From contig NZ_PDZL01000011.1 in the NCBI RefSeq assembly GCF_002735705.1, positions 124,001-188,000 on the forward strand: a stretch of 64,000 nucleotides of DNA, read 5' to 3'. The DNA comes from Janthinobacterium sp. BJB426. GTDB taxonomy: Bacteria; Pseudomonadota; Gammaproteobacteria; Burkholderiales; Burkholderiaceae_D. Positions 56,901 through 64,000 of the stretch are shown piece by piece. A program made the position numbers and the translations under genes. Numbering within the stretch: the stretch's first letter is position 1; every line of letters begins with the position of its first letter. The notes below the pieces were generated by a model that worked only from the letters and a program-made list of their open reading frames with translations, was not told where the DNA came from and did no database searches.

Positions 56901-57336
56901 GGCTCAGGCCCGACCAGTCCGGCGTGCGGGCGCGGCCCAGGGCCCACGGCAAGGTCGACACGGACACGGGGTCGAACTGCGGCTCGCCCAGCGCATTCAG
57001 GGACAGGCGGGCAAAGCACGAGCGTCCCAGCAGTTCTGTTTTTTCTGTTTCGGCCATGTTTTCCGGGCCGTTGGCTGGCGGACAAGCCTTGTTGATTTCG
57101 GCCTTGTCGAACACGCCGAGGAACAGCGAGAAGCCGTCGATCTCGCGGTCGGATGGCACTTGCCATTGCGTGGCGAACTGCAGCGGCAATTGCGCCAGCT
57201 GTTCGCGGTGTAGGAGACGCACGGTGGACTGGTCTTCAACGTCCGTGATTTGATTCAGGTCAAACGGGATAAAGAATTCGATCTTGTGCCAATACTCCAG
57301 GATAGCCAGGAGGCGCTGCTGTTCTGCCTGATTCAT
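53998..57336 (-). CDS. Large SF1-type (Upf1/DNA2-like) helicase with coiled-coil insertion
   Basis: 1112 residues. N-terminal ~330 residues of unknown fold, opening with a short aromatic stretch, YWHKIEFFIPFDL. Helicase core: Walker A GPPGTGKTT (~342-351), Walker B LFIDEAGQAVPQ (~808-820), motif III VVGDPLQIEPV, motif IV region ITPFKAVRNELR, motif V VGTVHTFQGKEQ, motif VI NVALTRAQHYVYIVGN. About 460 residues separate motifs I and II, including an Ala/Glu-rich coiled coil (~540-690). No nuclease motif is seen. Start MNQAEQQ has a weak ribosome site. Related COG1112-type proteins act on DNA or RNA, some in phage defence; function here is unknown. Single gene. Confidence 0.85.
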   Translation of the reverse strand: MNQAEQQRLLAILEYWHKIEFFIPFDLNQITDVEDQSTVRLLHREQLAQLPLQFATQWQVPSDREIDGFSLFLGVFDKAEINKACPPANGPENMAETEKTELLGRSCFARLSLNALGEPQFDPVSVSTLPWALGRARTPDWSGLSLDAFSDSQLALQDSLRNFAAARAPQQVTDEAGNVSSPLSGMEIAALADLLRDWAGFHPSASQPLAVLELRTRKKRAAVADADALESSQNRSLDFGDAVEPSIDILNSFYLDDLEQIIRALRGGKLPATVAAYLTPLAQDERIDLYSSAGRQALAAMLNPANMNRGHWLEDASYAMSLMQQFAIHGARTGLSERGIFSVNGPPGTGKTTLLRELFADNIVRRASVLSCLDRAGDAFIGKVAVAFEGVRDPITIARLRPELTGFEMVVASSNNAAVENISGDLPKPKQLGKEWARTRYFESVARRVVADGNGANRALSEAEAPWGMMSCALGNSANRRRFVSNFYDDDWDKTTARKTPNAQNIRQWLASYQGVSFAQAAREFRETEHVVEKALAEHAQYAALWQAVGTCTEADFIEASQQALIAAEQEMDAANGALSNALAQQDTLLASKKELLEEERLVALTQPGFFARLFRTAPARAYKEAVVANAEAQRQAARDVSAIKLLLKGELEPRCERARNTLHIALRTAQSRQREWDDSTELLRRARMRFPTIIAPASLDELDGDALQIGGLWHEPALARLRSRLFAKALALHEAWLAEVAKKGGPGFGGNLLAVSKLLKNKRAYDQSHIAMVWHSLFMVVPVVSTTFASFARQFQGMGPESLGWLFIDEAGQAVPQAALGSLWRAKRAVVVGDPLQIEPVFTVPGRLVQTLSALSPHTQDGSYAPTSVSVQTLADKANRYGATVGTGSAQPLWIGSPLRVHRRCVEPMFSLANSIAYEDKMVYGLADRMPPAGARGLTRGASHWIDAVGPVSYKQVVPVQLDFVLEVLLKLYRRDGKLPDMYVITPFKAVRNELRSRIVDMDWDRRLGYGKAPTARELRQWSSQMVGTVHTFQGKEQSVVMLVLGADDSTVGAAQWAAATPNLLNVALTRAQHYVYIVGNPQLWGQLPHFAPACAQLPHTGMHEFLVEMG

Positions 57337-57451
57337 GATGACCAATATTTTGTAAAGCGAGCGAGGATTGTAAAGCGTATGCGCGGTGCACGTTTTGCAC
57401 TTTTGTCTATTGCGTGGGCTTTGCCGCAAAAAAAGTGGTGATTGCGGACGA

Positions 57452-57484
57452 AAAAAAGCCAGGCAGCAACTTCCTGCCTGGCTT
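57452..57484 (-). terminator. Terminator of the second chemoreceptor gene
   Basis: AGCCAGGCAG ... CTGCCTGGCT stem, followed on the minus strand by T7; 27 bases past the stop. Confidence 0.87.
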
Positions 57485-57510
57485 TCTTGCGGGGAGGATG
57501 TTGCTATTCG

Positions 57511-59217
57511 TTAAAACTCTTCCCATTCGCTCTCGGCAGCCGCATTGCTGCGGCGTGCCGGCGCGGCTGCGACGGCCTTGCGCGCGGGTGCGGGCCTGGT
57601 TGCAGGGGCCGGGATTTTTGCCGCGGCTGGCGCGGCGCGCACAGGCGTCAGCTTGGGTGCGCTGGCAACATGGTTGCCGGTTTTAAAGAAGCCCACCACG
57701 TGCGCCAGTTCGCCGGCCTGTTCCTGCATGCTTTGCGAAGCGGCCGCCGCTTCTTCCACCAGGGCCGCGTTTTGCTGCGTCACTTCATCCATCTGCGCGA
57801 TGGCCATGTTGATTTGCTCGATGCCGATGGTCTGCTCGTGCGTGGCGGAGGTAATTTCTCCCATGATGTCGGTCACGCGCACGATGCTGTCGACGATGTC
57901 GCCCATGGTCTGGCCCGCTTCATTGACGAGGCGCGAACCCGTCTCCACGTTGGCGACGGACGCGGCGATCAGTTCCTTGATTTCTTTTGCTGCGCCAGCC
58001 GATCTTTGGGCAAGATTACGCACTTCCGTTGCCACGACGGCAAAGCCGCGTCCCTGCTCGCCTGCGCGCGCCGCTTCCACGGCCGCGTTCAAGGCCAAAA
58101 TGTTGGTCTGGAAGGCAATGCCGTCGATGACGCCGATGATGTCGACGATTTTCTTCGACGACGCGTTGATGGTGCCCATGGTGTCGACCACTTGCGAGAC
58201 GATGCTGCCGCCGCGCACGGCCACTTCCGACGCGCTTTTCGCCAGCTGGTTGGCCTGGCGCGCATTGTCCGCGTTCTGTTTCACGGTCGAGGTCAATTCT
58301 TCCATGGCCGACGCCGTTTCTTCCAGCGAACTGGCTTGCTCTTCTGTGCGTGACGACAGGTCGAGGTTGCCGGCGGCAATTTCGCTCGATGCCGTGGAGA
58401 TCGCATCCGTGCCGTGGCGCACTTGCGCCACCACGCCCAAGAGGCTGGTATTCATGGCTTTCAGGGCGCCCAGCAGGCGGCCCGTTTCATCGCTGGAATT
58501 GACGACGATGTGCGACGACAAGTCGCCCGAAGCCACGGTTTCGGCCACGCTGACGGCCGCATTGATGGGCTGGGTGATCGAGCGGGTGATGATCCAGGCA
58601 ACAAAAGCGCCCAGCAGCACGGCCACGCTGCCCAGGGCAATCATGGAGGCGCGCGCGCTCGTGCTCAGCGTTTCGGCGTCCGTTGCCGCCTGCGCCGCCT
58701 GCTGCGCTTCATACGCGACCAGGCTGTCGAGCGCGCCCAGCACGATTTTCAGGCTCGGTGCCGCCTGCTGCGTCAAAAAGGCGATCGCCTCTTCCGTCTG
58801 GCCCGCATTGCGCAGCTCGATGACCTTGTTGTTCAGCGGCGCGCCCGATTTCAGGGCGGCATCGAGTTCGGCCATCAGCGCCGTTTCCTTGTCCGTCGAG
58901 ATTTTCTTTTGCAAGGTTTCCTTGGCGGCGCCGTATTTCTTGCGCGACTCGCCGATCTTGGCCAGTTCCGCCTGCACCAGCGCTTCCGTCGGCGCCACCA
59001 CAATGCTCGTGATGGCCAGGGTAATGTTGCGCACGTTGTCGCTCATGGTATTGGCGGCCGCCATCTTGACGTTCTTGTCGGCCACGATGTCGTGCGTGCG
59101 TGCGCTCAGTTGCCCCATGGAATACAGGCCGACGAGCAAGACGGCCACCAGCAGGCCGAGGACGACAGCAAACCCGATCCCGAGCCGGGTGCCGATTTTG
59201 AATTGTGTGAGTGACAT
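57511..59217 (-). CDS. Methyl-accepting chemotaxis protein with four-helix-bundle sensor and CheR tether
   Basis: 568 residues. Membrane segments at ~12-33 ([21 protein letters not shown]) and ~190-212 ([20 protein letters not shown]); between them a helical periplasmic sensor of the 4HB type (Tar/Tsr-like). HAMP, then the signalling hairpin [21 protein letters not shown] Pro/Ala-rich linker leads to the C-terminal EWEEF, which fits the W-x-x-F pentapeptide that docks CheR/CheB (Tsr: NWETF), so this is a high-abundance-type receptor. Ligand unknown. Confidence 0.95.
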   Translation of the reverse strand: MSLTQFKIGTRLGIGFAVVLGLLVAVLLVGLYSMGQLSARTHDIVADKNVKMAAANTMSDNVRNITLAITSIVVAPTEALVQAELAKIGESRKKYGAAKETLQKKISTDKETALMAELDAALKSGAPLNNKVIELRNAGQTEEAIAFLTQQAAPSLKIVLGALDSLVAYEAQQAAQAATDAETLSTSARASMIALGSVAVLLGAFVAWIITRSITQPINAAVSVAETVASGDLSSHIVVNSSDETGRLLGALKAMNTSLLGVVAQVRHGTDAISTASSEIAAGNLDLSSRTEEQASSLEETASAMEELTSTVKQNADNARQANQLAKSASEVAVRGGSIVSQVVDTMGTINASSKKIVDIIGVIDGIAFQTNILALNAAVEAARAGEQGRGFAVVATEVRNLAQRSAGAAKEIKELIAASVANVETGSRLVNEAGQTMGDIVDSIVRVTDIMGEITSATHEQTIGIEQINMAIAQMDEVTQQNAALVEEAAAASQSMQEQAGELAHVVGFFKTGNHVASAPKLTPVRAAPAAAKIPAPATRPAPARKAVAAAPARRSNAAAESEWEEF

Positions 59218-59424
59218 GATTGCTTTCGTGTTGCGGAAGTGAAGGAAAACGTCGACAGGCCAGGGCTACGGGTTTATACGTAAGGGCGGCCAGCCTGTAA
59301 TTGTTCCTCAAAATTCCGCACTGCAATACAAAAACTTGTATCAAGTCCGCGAAAAGTTTAAAAATTGGTAGCAAATTAAATAAGTTGTCGTGTGGAAACA
59401 ACGAGCGCGGCGCTGGATGCGGTC

Positions 59425-60315
59425 TTAATTTTCCGGAAACACGTGCTTGGCCAGGAAGTCGATGAAGGCGCGCAGTTTCGGCGTCAGGTGACGGCTGCTG
59501 GGCCACAGGATGCGAAAGGCGCCGTCGTGCTGGCGGTGCGTGTCCAGCACCGGCTGCAAGTGGCCTGCGGCGAGCGCCGCGCGCACGGCAAAGTCGGGCA
59601 GGGCGGCGATGCCCAGGCCGCTTTCGGCAAAGTGCAGCAGGGTCTCGACATTGTTGCAGTTGAGCAGGGCCGGCAAGCCGGCCGCGTGCAGGGCAGGCCA
59701 CTCGGGCAAGGGCCAGGCTTCGACCTTGCCGCTGCTGGGAAACTTGTACAGCAAACAAGTGTGCTGCGCCAGCTCGGCGGGAAGTCGCGGCGTGCCATGT
59801 TGCGCCAGGTAGGCGGGCGCGGCCACCAACTGCAGCTGGAACTGGCCCAGCTGACGGCTCATCAAACGGCTGTCGGCGCTCTCTCCCGCGCGCACAACGG
59901 CGTCGTAGCCTTCCTCGATCACGTCGACCCGGCGGTCGCTGAAATCGAGGTCGAGTTCCACCAGCGGATAGGCGCGCGCAAATGCGGCCAGCACGGGATT
60001 GAGCAAGCTGCCTACCTGCGGCAGGCTGACGCGCAGCCGGCCTCGGGGCGTGCTCTTGCTATTGGATAACTCCAACTCGGCCGCCTCGATCTCACTCAAG
60101 ATGCGCCGGCAGCGTTCCAGGAACACGGTACCCTCGCTGGTGAGCGCGATGCTGCGCGTGCTGCGGTGAAACAGTCGCACGCCGAGGCGCTCTTCCAGCC
60201 GCGCAATGCTCTTGCCCACGGCCGAGGCGGAAATGCCGAGCACCCGGCCCGCCGCCACAAAACTGCGCGTCTCCGCCGCCTGCACGAAGGCCGTGAATCC
60301 TGCCAGGTTATCCAT
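59425..60315 (-). CDS. LysR-family transcriptional regulator
   Basis: 296 residues. N-terminal winged helix-turn-helix (FVQAAETRSFVAAGRVLGIS, SAVGKSIARLEERLGVRLFHR), then the periplasmic-binding-protein-like effector domain from ~90 (PRGRLRVSLPQV...). AGAGGAA precedes the ATG. It diverges from the serine hydrolase/MFS operon with 114 bases between starts, the usual LysR layout, and probably controls both itself and that operon in response to an unknown effector. Confidence 0.94.
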   Translation of the reverse strand: MDNLAGFTAFVQAAETRSFVAAGRVLGISASAVGKSIARLEERLGVRLFHRSTRSIALTSEGTVFLERCRRILSEIEAAELELSNSKSTPRGRLRVSLPQVGSLLNPVLAAFARAYPLVELDLDFSDRRVDVIEEGYDAVVRAGESADSRLMSRQLGQFQLQLVAAPAYLAQHGTPRLPAELAQHTCLLYKFPSSGKVEAWPLPEWPALHAAGLPALLNCNNVETLLHFAESGLGIAALPDFAVRAALAAGHLQPVLDTHRQHDGAFRILWPSSRHLTPKLRAFIDFLAKHVFPEN

Positions 60316-60429
60316 GTGGTTCCTCTTTGATTGCGGATGCCAGCGTCCGCACAGACGGAAACTATAGCCTGTTTTTCTTTGATCGCGCCTGGCTTACCTT
60401 GGCAGCCTGATCATTTGAAAGGCTGCGCC

Positions 60430-61611
60430 ATGATGTACAACTTCTCTCCCGCGGCCCTGTCCACCCGCATCGATCCCTTGCTGGACGTCGTGTTGCAGCG
60501 GCAGCGCCTGGTGGGCGCCGTGGTGCTGGTGCGCCAGCGCGGCCAGGACGTGTATCGCCGCGCGGCCGGCTACCTGGACCGTGAAACGGGCACGCCCATG
60601 CGCGAGGATGCCGTCTTCCGCCTCGCGTCCGTCAGCAAACCCATCGTCTCGACGGCCGCGCTGGCGCTGGTGGGGCAGGGTCGGCTGGGGCTGGACGATC
60701 GGGTAGTGCGCTGGCTGCCGTATTTCGCGCCGCGCCAGCCGGACGGCGCCGTGGCGGCGCTCACCGTGCGGCATCTGCTCACGCACACGGCAGGACTCGA
60801 CTATGGCTTTTTCCAGCCGCCGGGCGGCGCGTATGCGCAGGCCGGGGTGTCGGATGGCATGGACGCGTCGCCCGTGAATCTTGAAGACAACCTGCGGCGC
60901 CTGGCCACCGTGCCGCTCGCGTATGCACCGGGCGGGCGCTGGGCGTACTCGATCGCCACCGACGTGCTGGGCGCCGTGATCGAAGCGGTGACTGGTTGGC
61001 CGCTGGCGCACGCCGTGGCACAGCTGGTGACGGCGCCGCTGGCCATGCGCGACACGGGCTTTTTGGCTAGCGACCCGGCGCGCCTGGCCGTCGCATATGC
61101 GGACCGCGCAGCGGGAGAGTCCAAGCCGCGCCGCTTGCTGGACGAGGGCGAAGACCATCTGCCGTTTCTTGATGGCATGGCAGGTTTTACCTTATCTGCG
61201 GCGCGTGCCCGCGACGCGCACGCCTACCCGTCCGGCGGTGCCGGCATGGTCGGCTCGGCTCCCGACTTCATGCGTTTGCTGGAAACCTTGCGCCTGGGCG
61301 GCGCGCCGCTGCTGCCGCCGGCGCTGGCGCGCCAGATGGGAGAAAACCAGACCGGTGGCTTCGATTTGCCGTTCTGGCCCGGTCGTGGTTTCGGCCTGGG
61401 TTTTACCGTCTTGACGGATCCGCTTGCGGCCGCCACGCCGGAATCCACGGGCAGCTGGCGCATGGGCGGCACGTATGGCCACTCGTGGTTTGTCGACCCA
61501 GCGCAGGAACTGTCCGTGGTGGCGTTCACGAATACGGCACTGGAAGGCATGGCGGGGCCGTTCGTGACGGAACTGTGCCAGGCTGTGTATGGCCGGGAGC
61601 CGGGACAATGA
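60430..61611 (+). CDS. Serine hydrolase, beta-lactamase/esterase class C family
   Basis: 393 residues from ATG 60430 (a second ATG follows directly). Nucleophile motif S67-V-S-K70 (SVSKPIVSTAALALVGQG), a YSI-type Tyr motif in GGRWAYSIATD (~176) in place of Y-x-N, and a C-terminal GGTYGHSWFVDP in the position of the KTG-like HxG triad. No signal peptide is visible, so probably cytoplasmic; such proteins are usually esterases or peptidases, not true beta-lactamases. The stop codon overlaps the MFS start (ATGA), so they form an operon. Confidence 0.88.
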   Translation: MMYNFSPAALSTRIDPLLDVVLQRQRLVGAVVLVRQRGQDVYRRAAGYLDRETGTPMREDAVFRLASVSKPIVSTAALALVGQGRLGLDDRVVRWLPYFAPRQPDGAVAALTVRHLLTHTAGLDYGFFQPPGGAYAQAGVSDGMDASPVNLEDNLRRLATVPLAYAPGGRWAYSIATDVLGAVIEAVTGWPLAHAVAQLVTAPLAMRDTGFLASDPARLAVAYADRAAGESKPRRLLDEGEDHLPFLDGMAGFTLSAARARDAHAYPSGGAGMVGSAPDFMRLLETLRLGGAPLLPPALARQMGENQTGGFDLPFWPGRGFGLGFTVLTDPLAAATPESTGSWRMGGTYGHSWFVDPAQELSVVAFTNTALEGMAGPFVTELCQAVYGREPGQ

Positions 61612-62798
61612 CGCGCCCGCACCCCATCGTCTTCCTTGCGCTGGGCCTGTTCGGCGTGTATTGCATCGAGTTTGGCGTGGTCGGCATCTTGCCGATGATC
61701 ATGCGTCGCTACGACGTGACGGCCGCGCAGGCAGGCTCATTGGTGAGTCTGTTCGCCCTGGTGATTGCCGTTGGCGGCCCCTTCCTCGTGCTGCTGGCCA
61801 CGCGCTGGCGCCGCAAACCCGTGCTGATCGCGTCCCTGCTGGTGTTCGCGCTGGCTAGCGTGGTGTCGGCGTATGCGCCCCGCTTCGAGGTGCTGCTGGC
61901 GCTGCGCATCGTGCCGGCCCTGTTCCACCCTGTGTATTTCTCGCTGGCCATGGTGGCCGCTGCCGCCCTGTACCCGCCGCAACAGGCGGCGCGGGCCGGC
62001 GCGCATGCGTTTACGGGTACCAGCATGGGCATGGTGCTGGGCATTCCGCTCACGACGTGGATCGCCGCGCAGTATGGTTATGAGGCATCGTTCCTTGCCT
62101 GCGCGCTCGTCAATGCCCTGGCGGCGCTTGGGCTATTCCTGTTCTTGCCGGACACGCCGTGCGAGGCGCCGCTGGCGTATGGCCGCCAGCTGGCCGTGCT
62201 GCGCAAACCGGCCCTGTGGTTCAATATTGCCGCCGCCGTGCTCGTATTTGCCGCCATGTTTGCCGTGTATGCGTATGCGGCGGCCTACCTGCAGCAGGAA
62301 GCGGGCTTGTCGGCGCGCCAGACGGGGCTGGCGCTGGTGGTATTTGGCGTGGGTGGCGTGGCGGGCAATCTGTTCGCGGGGCGTCAGCTCGGCACGCACG
62401 TGCTGCGCACGGTGTTGCTGCAACCCCTGCTGCTGGGACTGGCGTACTGGCTGCTGTACCGCTATGCGGGTAGCGAAACCGGCTGGGCGGCGCTGGCCGT
62501 GATGCTGCTGTTCTGGGGCGCCGCGCACACGAGCGGGCTGATCGTCACGCAAGTGTGGCTCAGCAGCGAAGCGCGCGAGGCGCCCGCGTTCGCCATCGGC
62601 GTGTATATCGCCGCCATCAACCTGGGCGTGACGGTGGGTGCATTGGCGGGAGGCATGGCCATCGAGTCCTGCGGCATGCAGGGGGCCTTGGCTTGCGGCG
62701 CGCTGCTGGGTGCCTTGGCGCTGGCGGCGATTGCCGTGAAAGCGTGGCTGTACCGGCTGTCGTCAGTCTTCGATATGGTTGGGGATGCGAAACAGTAA
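61608..62798 (+). CDS. Major facilitator superfamily transporter (AraJ/YdhP-like)
   Basis: 396 residues, about twelve membrane helices (FLALGLFGVYCIEFGVVGIL, LFALVIAVGGPFLVLLATRWRRKP and so on). The RWRRKP loop between helices 2 and 3 matches the MFS motif A region. Closest feel is the sugar/drug efflux set (AraJ, YdhP, Sot). Coupled to the serine hydrolase by a 4-base overlap, so it may export that enzyme's substrate or product (inference). Its last 36 bases overlap the convergent DinB-like gene. Confidence 0.9.
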   Translation: MTRPHPIVFLALGLFGVYCIEFGVVGILPMIMRRYDVTAAQAGSLVSLFALVIAVGGPFLVLLATRWRRKPVLIASLLVFALASVVSAYAPRFEVLLALRIVPALFHPVYFSLAMVAAAALYPPQQAARAGAHAFTGTSMGMVLGIPLTTWIAAQYGYEASFLACALVNALAALGLFLFLPDTPCEAPLAYGRQLAVLRKPALWFNIAAAVLVFAAMFAVYAYAAAYLQQEAGLSARQTGLALVVFGVGGVAGNLFAGRQLGTHVLRTVLLQPLLLGLAYWLLYRYAGSETGWAALAVMLLFWGAAHTSGLIVTQVWLSSEAREAPAFAIGVYIAAINLGVTVGALAGGMAIESCGMQGALACGALLGALALAAIAVKAWLYRLSSVFDMVGDAKQ

Positions 62799-63308
62799 AT
62801 CCGTGTCGCCGATATCCACGCCCGCTTGCGACAGCAGGGTGCTGGCCTGGCCCCGGTGATGCGTCTGGTGGTTGAAGAAATGCATGAGCAGGCTGAAAAA
62901 CTCGCGTCGGTTCGGCCCCTTGCTGTTGCGGTAATCGAGCAGATGGTCGAGGTCCGCTTCCGTGATCGAGGCTGCCCAGGCTACGATGAGCTGGTCCAGC
63001 CATTGCCGGTGCGCGTGCATGGCGCCAAAATCCTCGGCCGCGAACAGCGGGTGCGTGAGCGAGGCAGGCGGCGTGATGGCGCGGATGGGATCGAGCAGGG
63101 GGAAGCCGGCCGGGTGCTTGGCATAGCGCTGCAGCCACAAGGTGTCGCCCACCATCACGTGGTTCAGGGTGGCCAGCAGGGAGCCAAAAAAAGCGCCCCG
63201 CTCGCGCTGCAGCTCGCCGGGCGGCAGGCTGGCCGCCGCCGCGTACACCTTGGCATTCATCCACTGGTTGTAATCGGCCATCAGGCAAAGGTGGGCGCAA
63301 CGGCTCAT
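62763..63308 (-). CDS. DinB/YfiT-like four-helix metal-binding family protein
   Basis: 181 residues. This is the DinB superfamily of possible thiol-dependent transferases, unrelated to the polymerase dinB at 11069. Metal-ligand histidines fit: LNHVMVGD (~50) and FFNHQTHHRGQ (~145-153). Opening YNQWMNAKVY and the four-helix layout are typical. GGGAG lies 8 bases before the ATG. The substrate thiol is unknown. Overlaps the MFS gene's 3' end by 36 bases in convergent orientation. Confidence 0.9.
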   Translation of the reverse strand: MSRCAHLCLMADYNQWMNAKVYAAAASLPPGELQRERGAFFGSLLATLNHVMVGDTLWLQRYAKHPAGFPLLDPIRAITPPASLTHPLFAAEDFGAMHAHRQWLDQLIVAWAASITEADLDHLLDYRNSKGPNRREFFSLLMHFFNHQTHHRGQASTLLSQAGVDIGDTDLLFRIPNHIED

Positions 63309-63339
63309 GCTGGACTCCCTCAGTGGATGAATGACAATA

Positions 63340-63939
63340 TTAAACGGATTTCAGGAACGCGCGTATGCCGGCCAGCAACATTTCTATGGCCATCGCCGTC
63401 AGGATCAAGCCCATCAGGCGCTCGAACGCCGTCATGACCCTTGGACCCAAGGCCCGCTGCAAGCGTTCGGCGCACAGGAAGACGGCCAGCCAGACGACGG
63501 CCACGGCCGTCAGCCCCGCCACATGGGCGATGACTTCGTTCATTTCATGCGAGGAAAACAGCAGCACGGTGGCCAGGGCCGACGGGCCGGCCAGCGCGGG
63601 GATGGCCAGCGGCACGATGAACGGTTCGCCGCCCATCTCGTGGTCGCTATTGCCCGCGTTTGGCTGCGGAAACACCATGCGCATGGCGATCAGGAACAAA
63701 ATTACGCCGCCGCCGATGCGCAGGGCCACTTCCGACAATTGCAAGGCGTTCAGGAAATGGCGGCCGAAGAACATAAACAGCAGCAAGATGCCGAAGGCGA
63801 TCAGGCACTCGCGCACCACGACTTTCCAGCGCCGCTCGATGGGCACCCGTTTCAGGGCATTGACGAACAGGGAAACGTTGCCGAACGGATCGGTGACGAG
63901 CAAGAGCAGGATAAAAGTCTGGAAGAAATTCTGTGTCAT
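63340..63939 (-). CDS. MarC-family inner-membrane protein (YhgN-like)
   Basis: 199 residues, six predicted membrane helices. MarC motifs: LLLVTDPFGNVSLFV at the start, IGGGVILFLIAMRMVFP in the middle, and PLAIPALAGPSALATVLLFSS after helix 3. MarC proteins were once linked to multidrug resistance; that role is not supported, and function is unknown. The ATG lacks a clear ribosome site. It lies 31 bases before the DinB-like gene on the same strand and may be co-transcribed. Confidence 0.92.
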   Translation of the reverse strand: MTQNFFQTFILLLLVTDPFGNVSLFVNALKRVPIERRWKVVVRECLIAFGILLLFMFFGRHFLNALQLSEVALRIGGGVILFLIAMRMVFPQPNAGNSDHEMGGEPFIVPLAIPALAGPSALATVLLFSSHEMNEVIAHVAGLTAVAVVWLAVFLCAERLQRALGPRVMTAFERLMGLILTAMAIEMLLAGIRAFLKSV

Positions 63940-64000
63940 GGTGGTGTGATTGAGGTCAACACCGCTGCCAGGATGGGCGCGGTGCGATAAGGCTTGCGAT

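Noticed and set aside
62763..63308. Second DNA polymerase IV gene (name DinB)
   Set aside because: This protein belongs to the unrelated DinB/YfiT metal-binding superfamily and lacks polymerase motifs.

Overview
The window is GC-rich, densely coded DNA from a Gram-negative, motile, aerobic betaproteobacterium. The best guess is Oxalobacteraceae (Janthinobacterium, Duganella or Massilia type). That placement is inference from protein style: a Burkholderiales-type porin, chemoreceptors ending in a W-x-x-F tether, short FolE, RdgC and GTP-type PckG. It was not tested by any search. I see no prophage, transposase, CRISPR array or plasmid functions; the window reads as ordinary chromosome with several accessory-looking cassettes.

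Region by region. 1-1.5 kb: 3' part of ahpF (peroxide defence). 1.5-5.7 kb: an iron cell-surface signalling cassette on the minus strand (FecI-type sigma factor, FecR-type regulator, TonB receptor with STN signalling domain) behind a Fur box. 5.7-7.9 kb: CzcE-like periplasmic metal protein and a two-gene ABC exporter. 8.0-8.75 kb: tandemly duplicated tRNA-Asp/tRNA-Val units, each with its own promoter and terminator. 8.7-13.3 kb: a secreted S9 peptidase, LexA-controlled dinB, rdgC. 13.4-16.6 kb: a large TonB receptor with a long hairpin in its leader and an AT-rich upstream spacer. 16.6-21.3 kb: a one-domain asparaginase, an unknown Trp-rich protein, a 2-hydroxyacid dehydrogenase and pckG. 21.6-23.7 kb: a lipoprotein with internal repeats and a beta-propeller. 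23.7-27.6 kb: divergent uvrA and ssb around a LexA box. 27.6-33.3 kb: DUF1203 protein, a lysozyme-inhibitor-like protein, and an ABC ATPase paired with a permease fused to an M1 metallopeptidase. 33.5-35.8 kb: GNAT, outer-membrane barrel, phosphoesterase. 35.8-41.6 kb: C4-dicarboxylate module (dctD, dctB, porin, DctA-family symporter) with a candidate sigma-54 promoter. 41.9-47.9 kb: Fiu-type siderophore receptor with Fur box, nudC, folE, an AraC regulator and two small unknown genes. 48-60 kb: two chemoreceptors, a small lipoprotein, a YfcG-type GST, a periplasmic hiuH divergent from a two-component system (HprRS/CusRS type), and a 1112-residue SF1 helicase with a coiled-coil insertion. 59.4-64 kb: LysR regulator divergent from a serine hydrolase/MFS operon, DinB-like protein, MarC.

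How the parts work together. Two iron-uptake loci carry Fur boxes. Two SOS boxes tie dinB and uvrA/ssb to LexA. The dct genes form sensor, regulator, outer-membrane pore and inner-membrane symporter for one nutrient class. The hiuH/two-component pair matches the E. coli hiuH-hprRS arrangement and has a candidate binding palindrome between the genes. The least explained items are the ABC-permease/M1 fusion, the helicase, the leader hairpin at 16174-16225, the duplicated tRNA units (one tRNA-Val copy encodes CCACCA) and the repeat lipoprotein.
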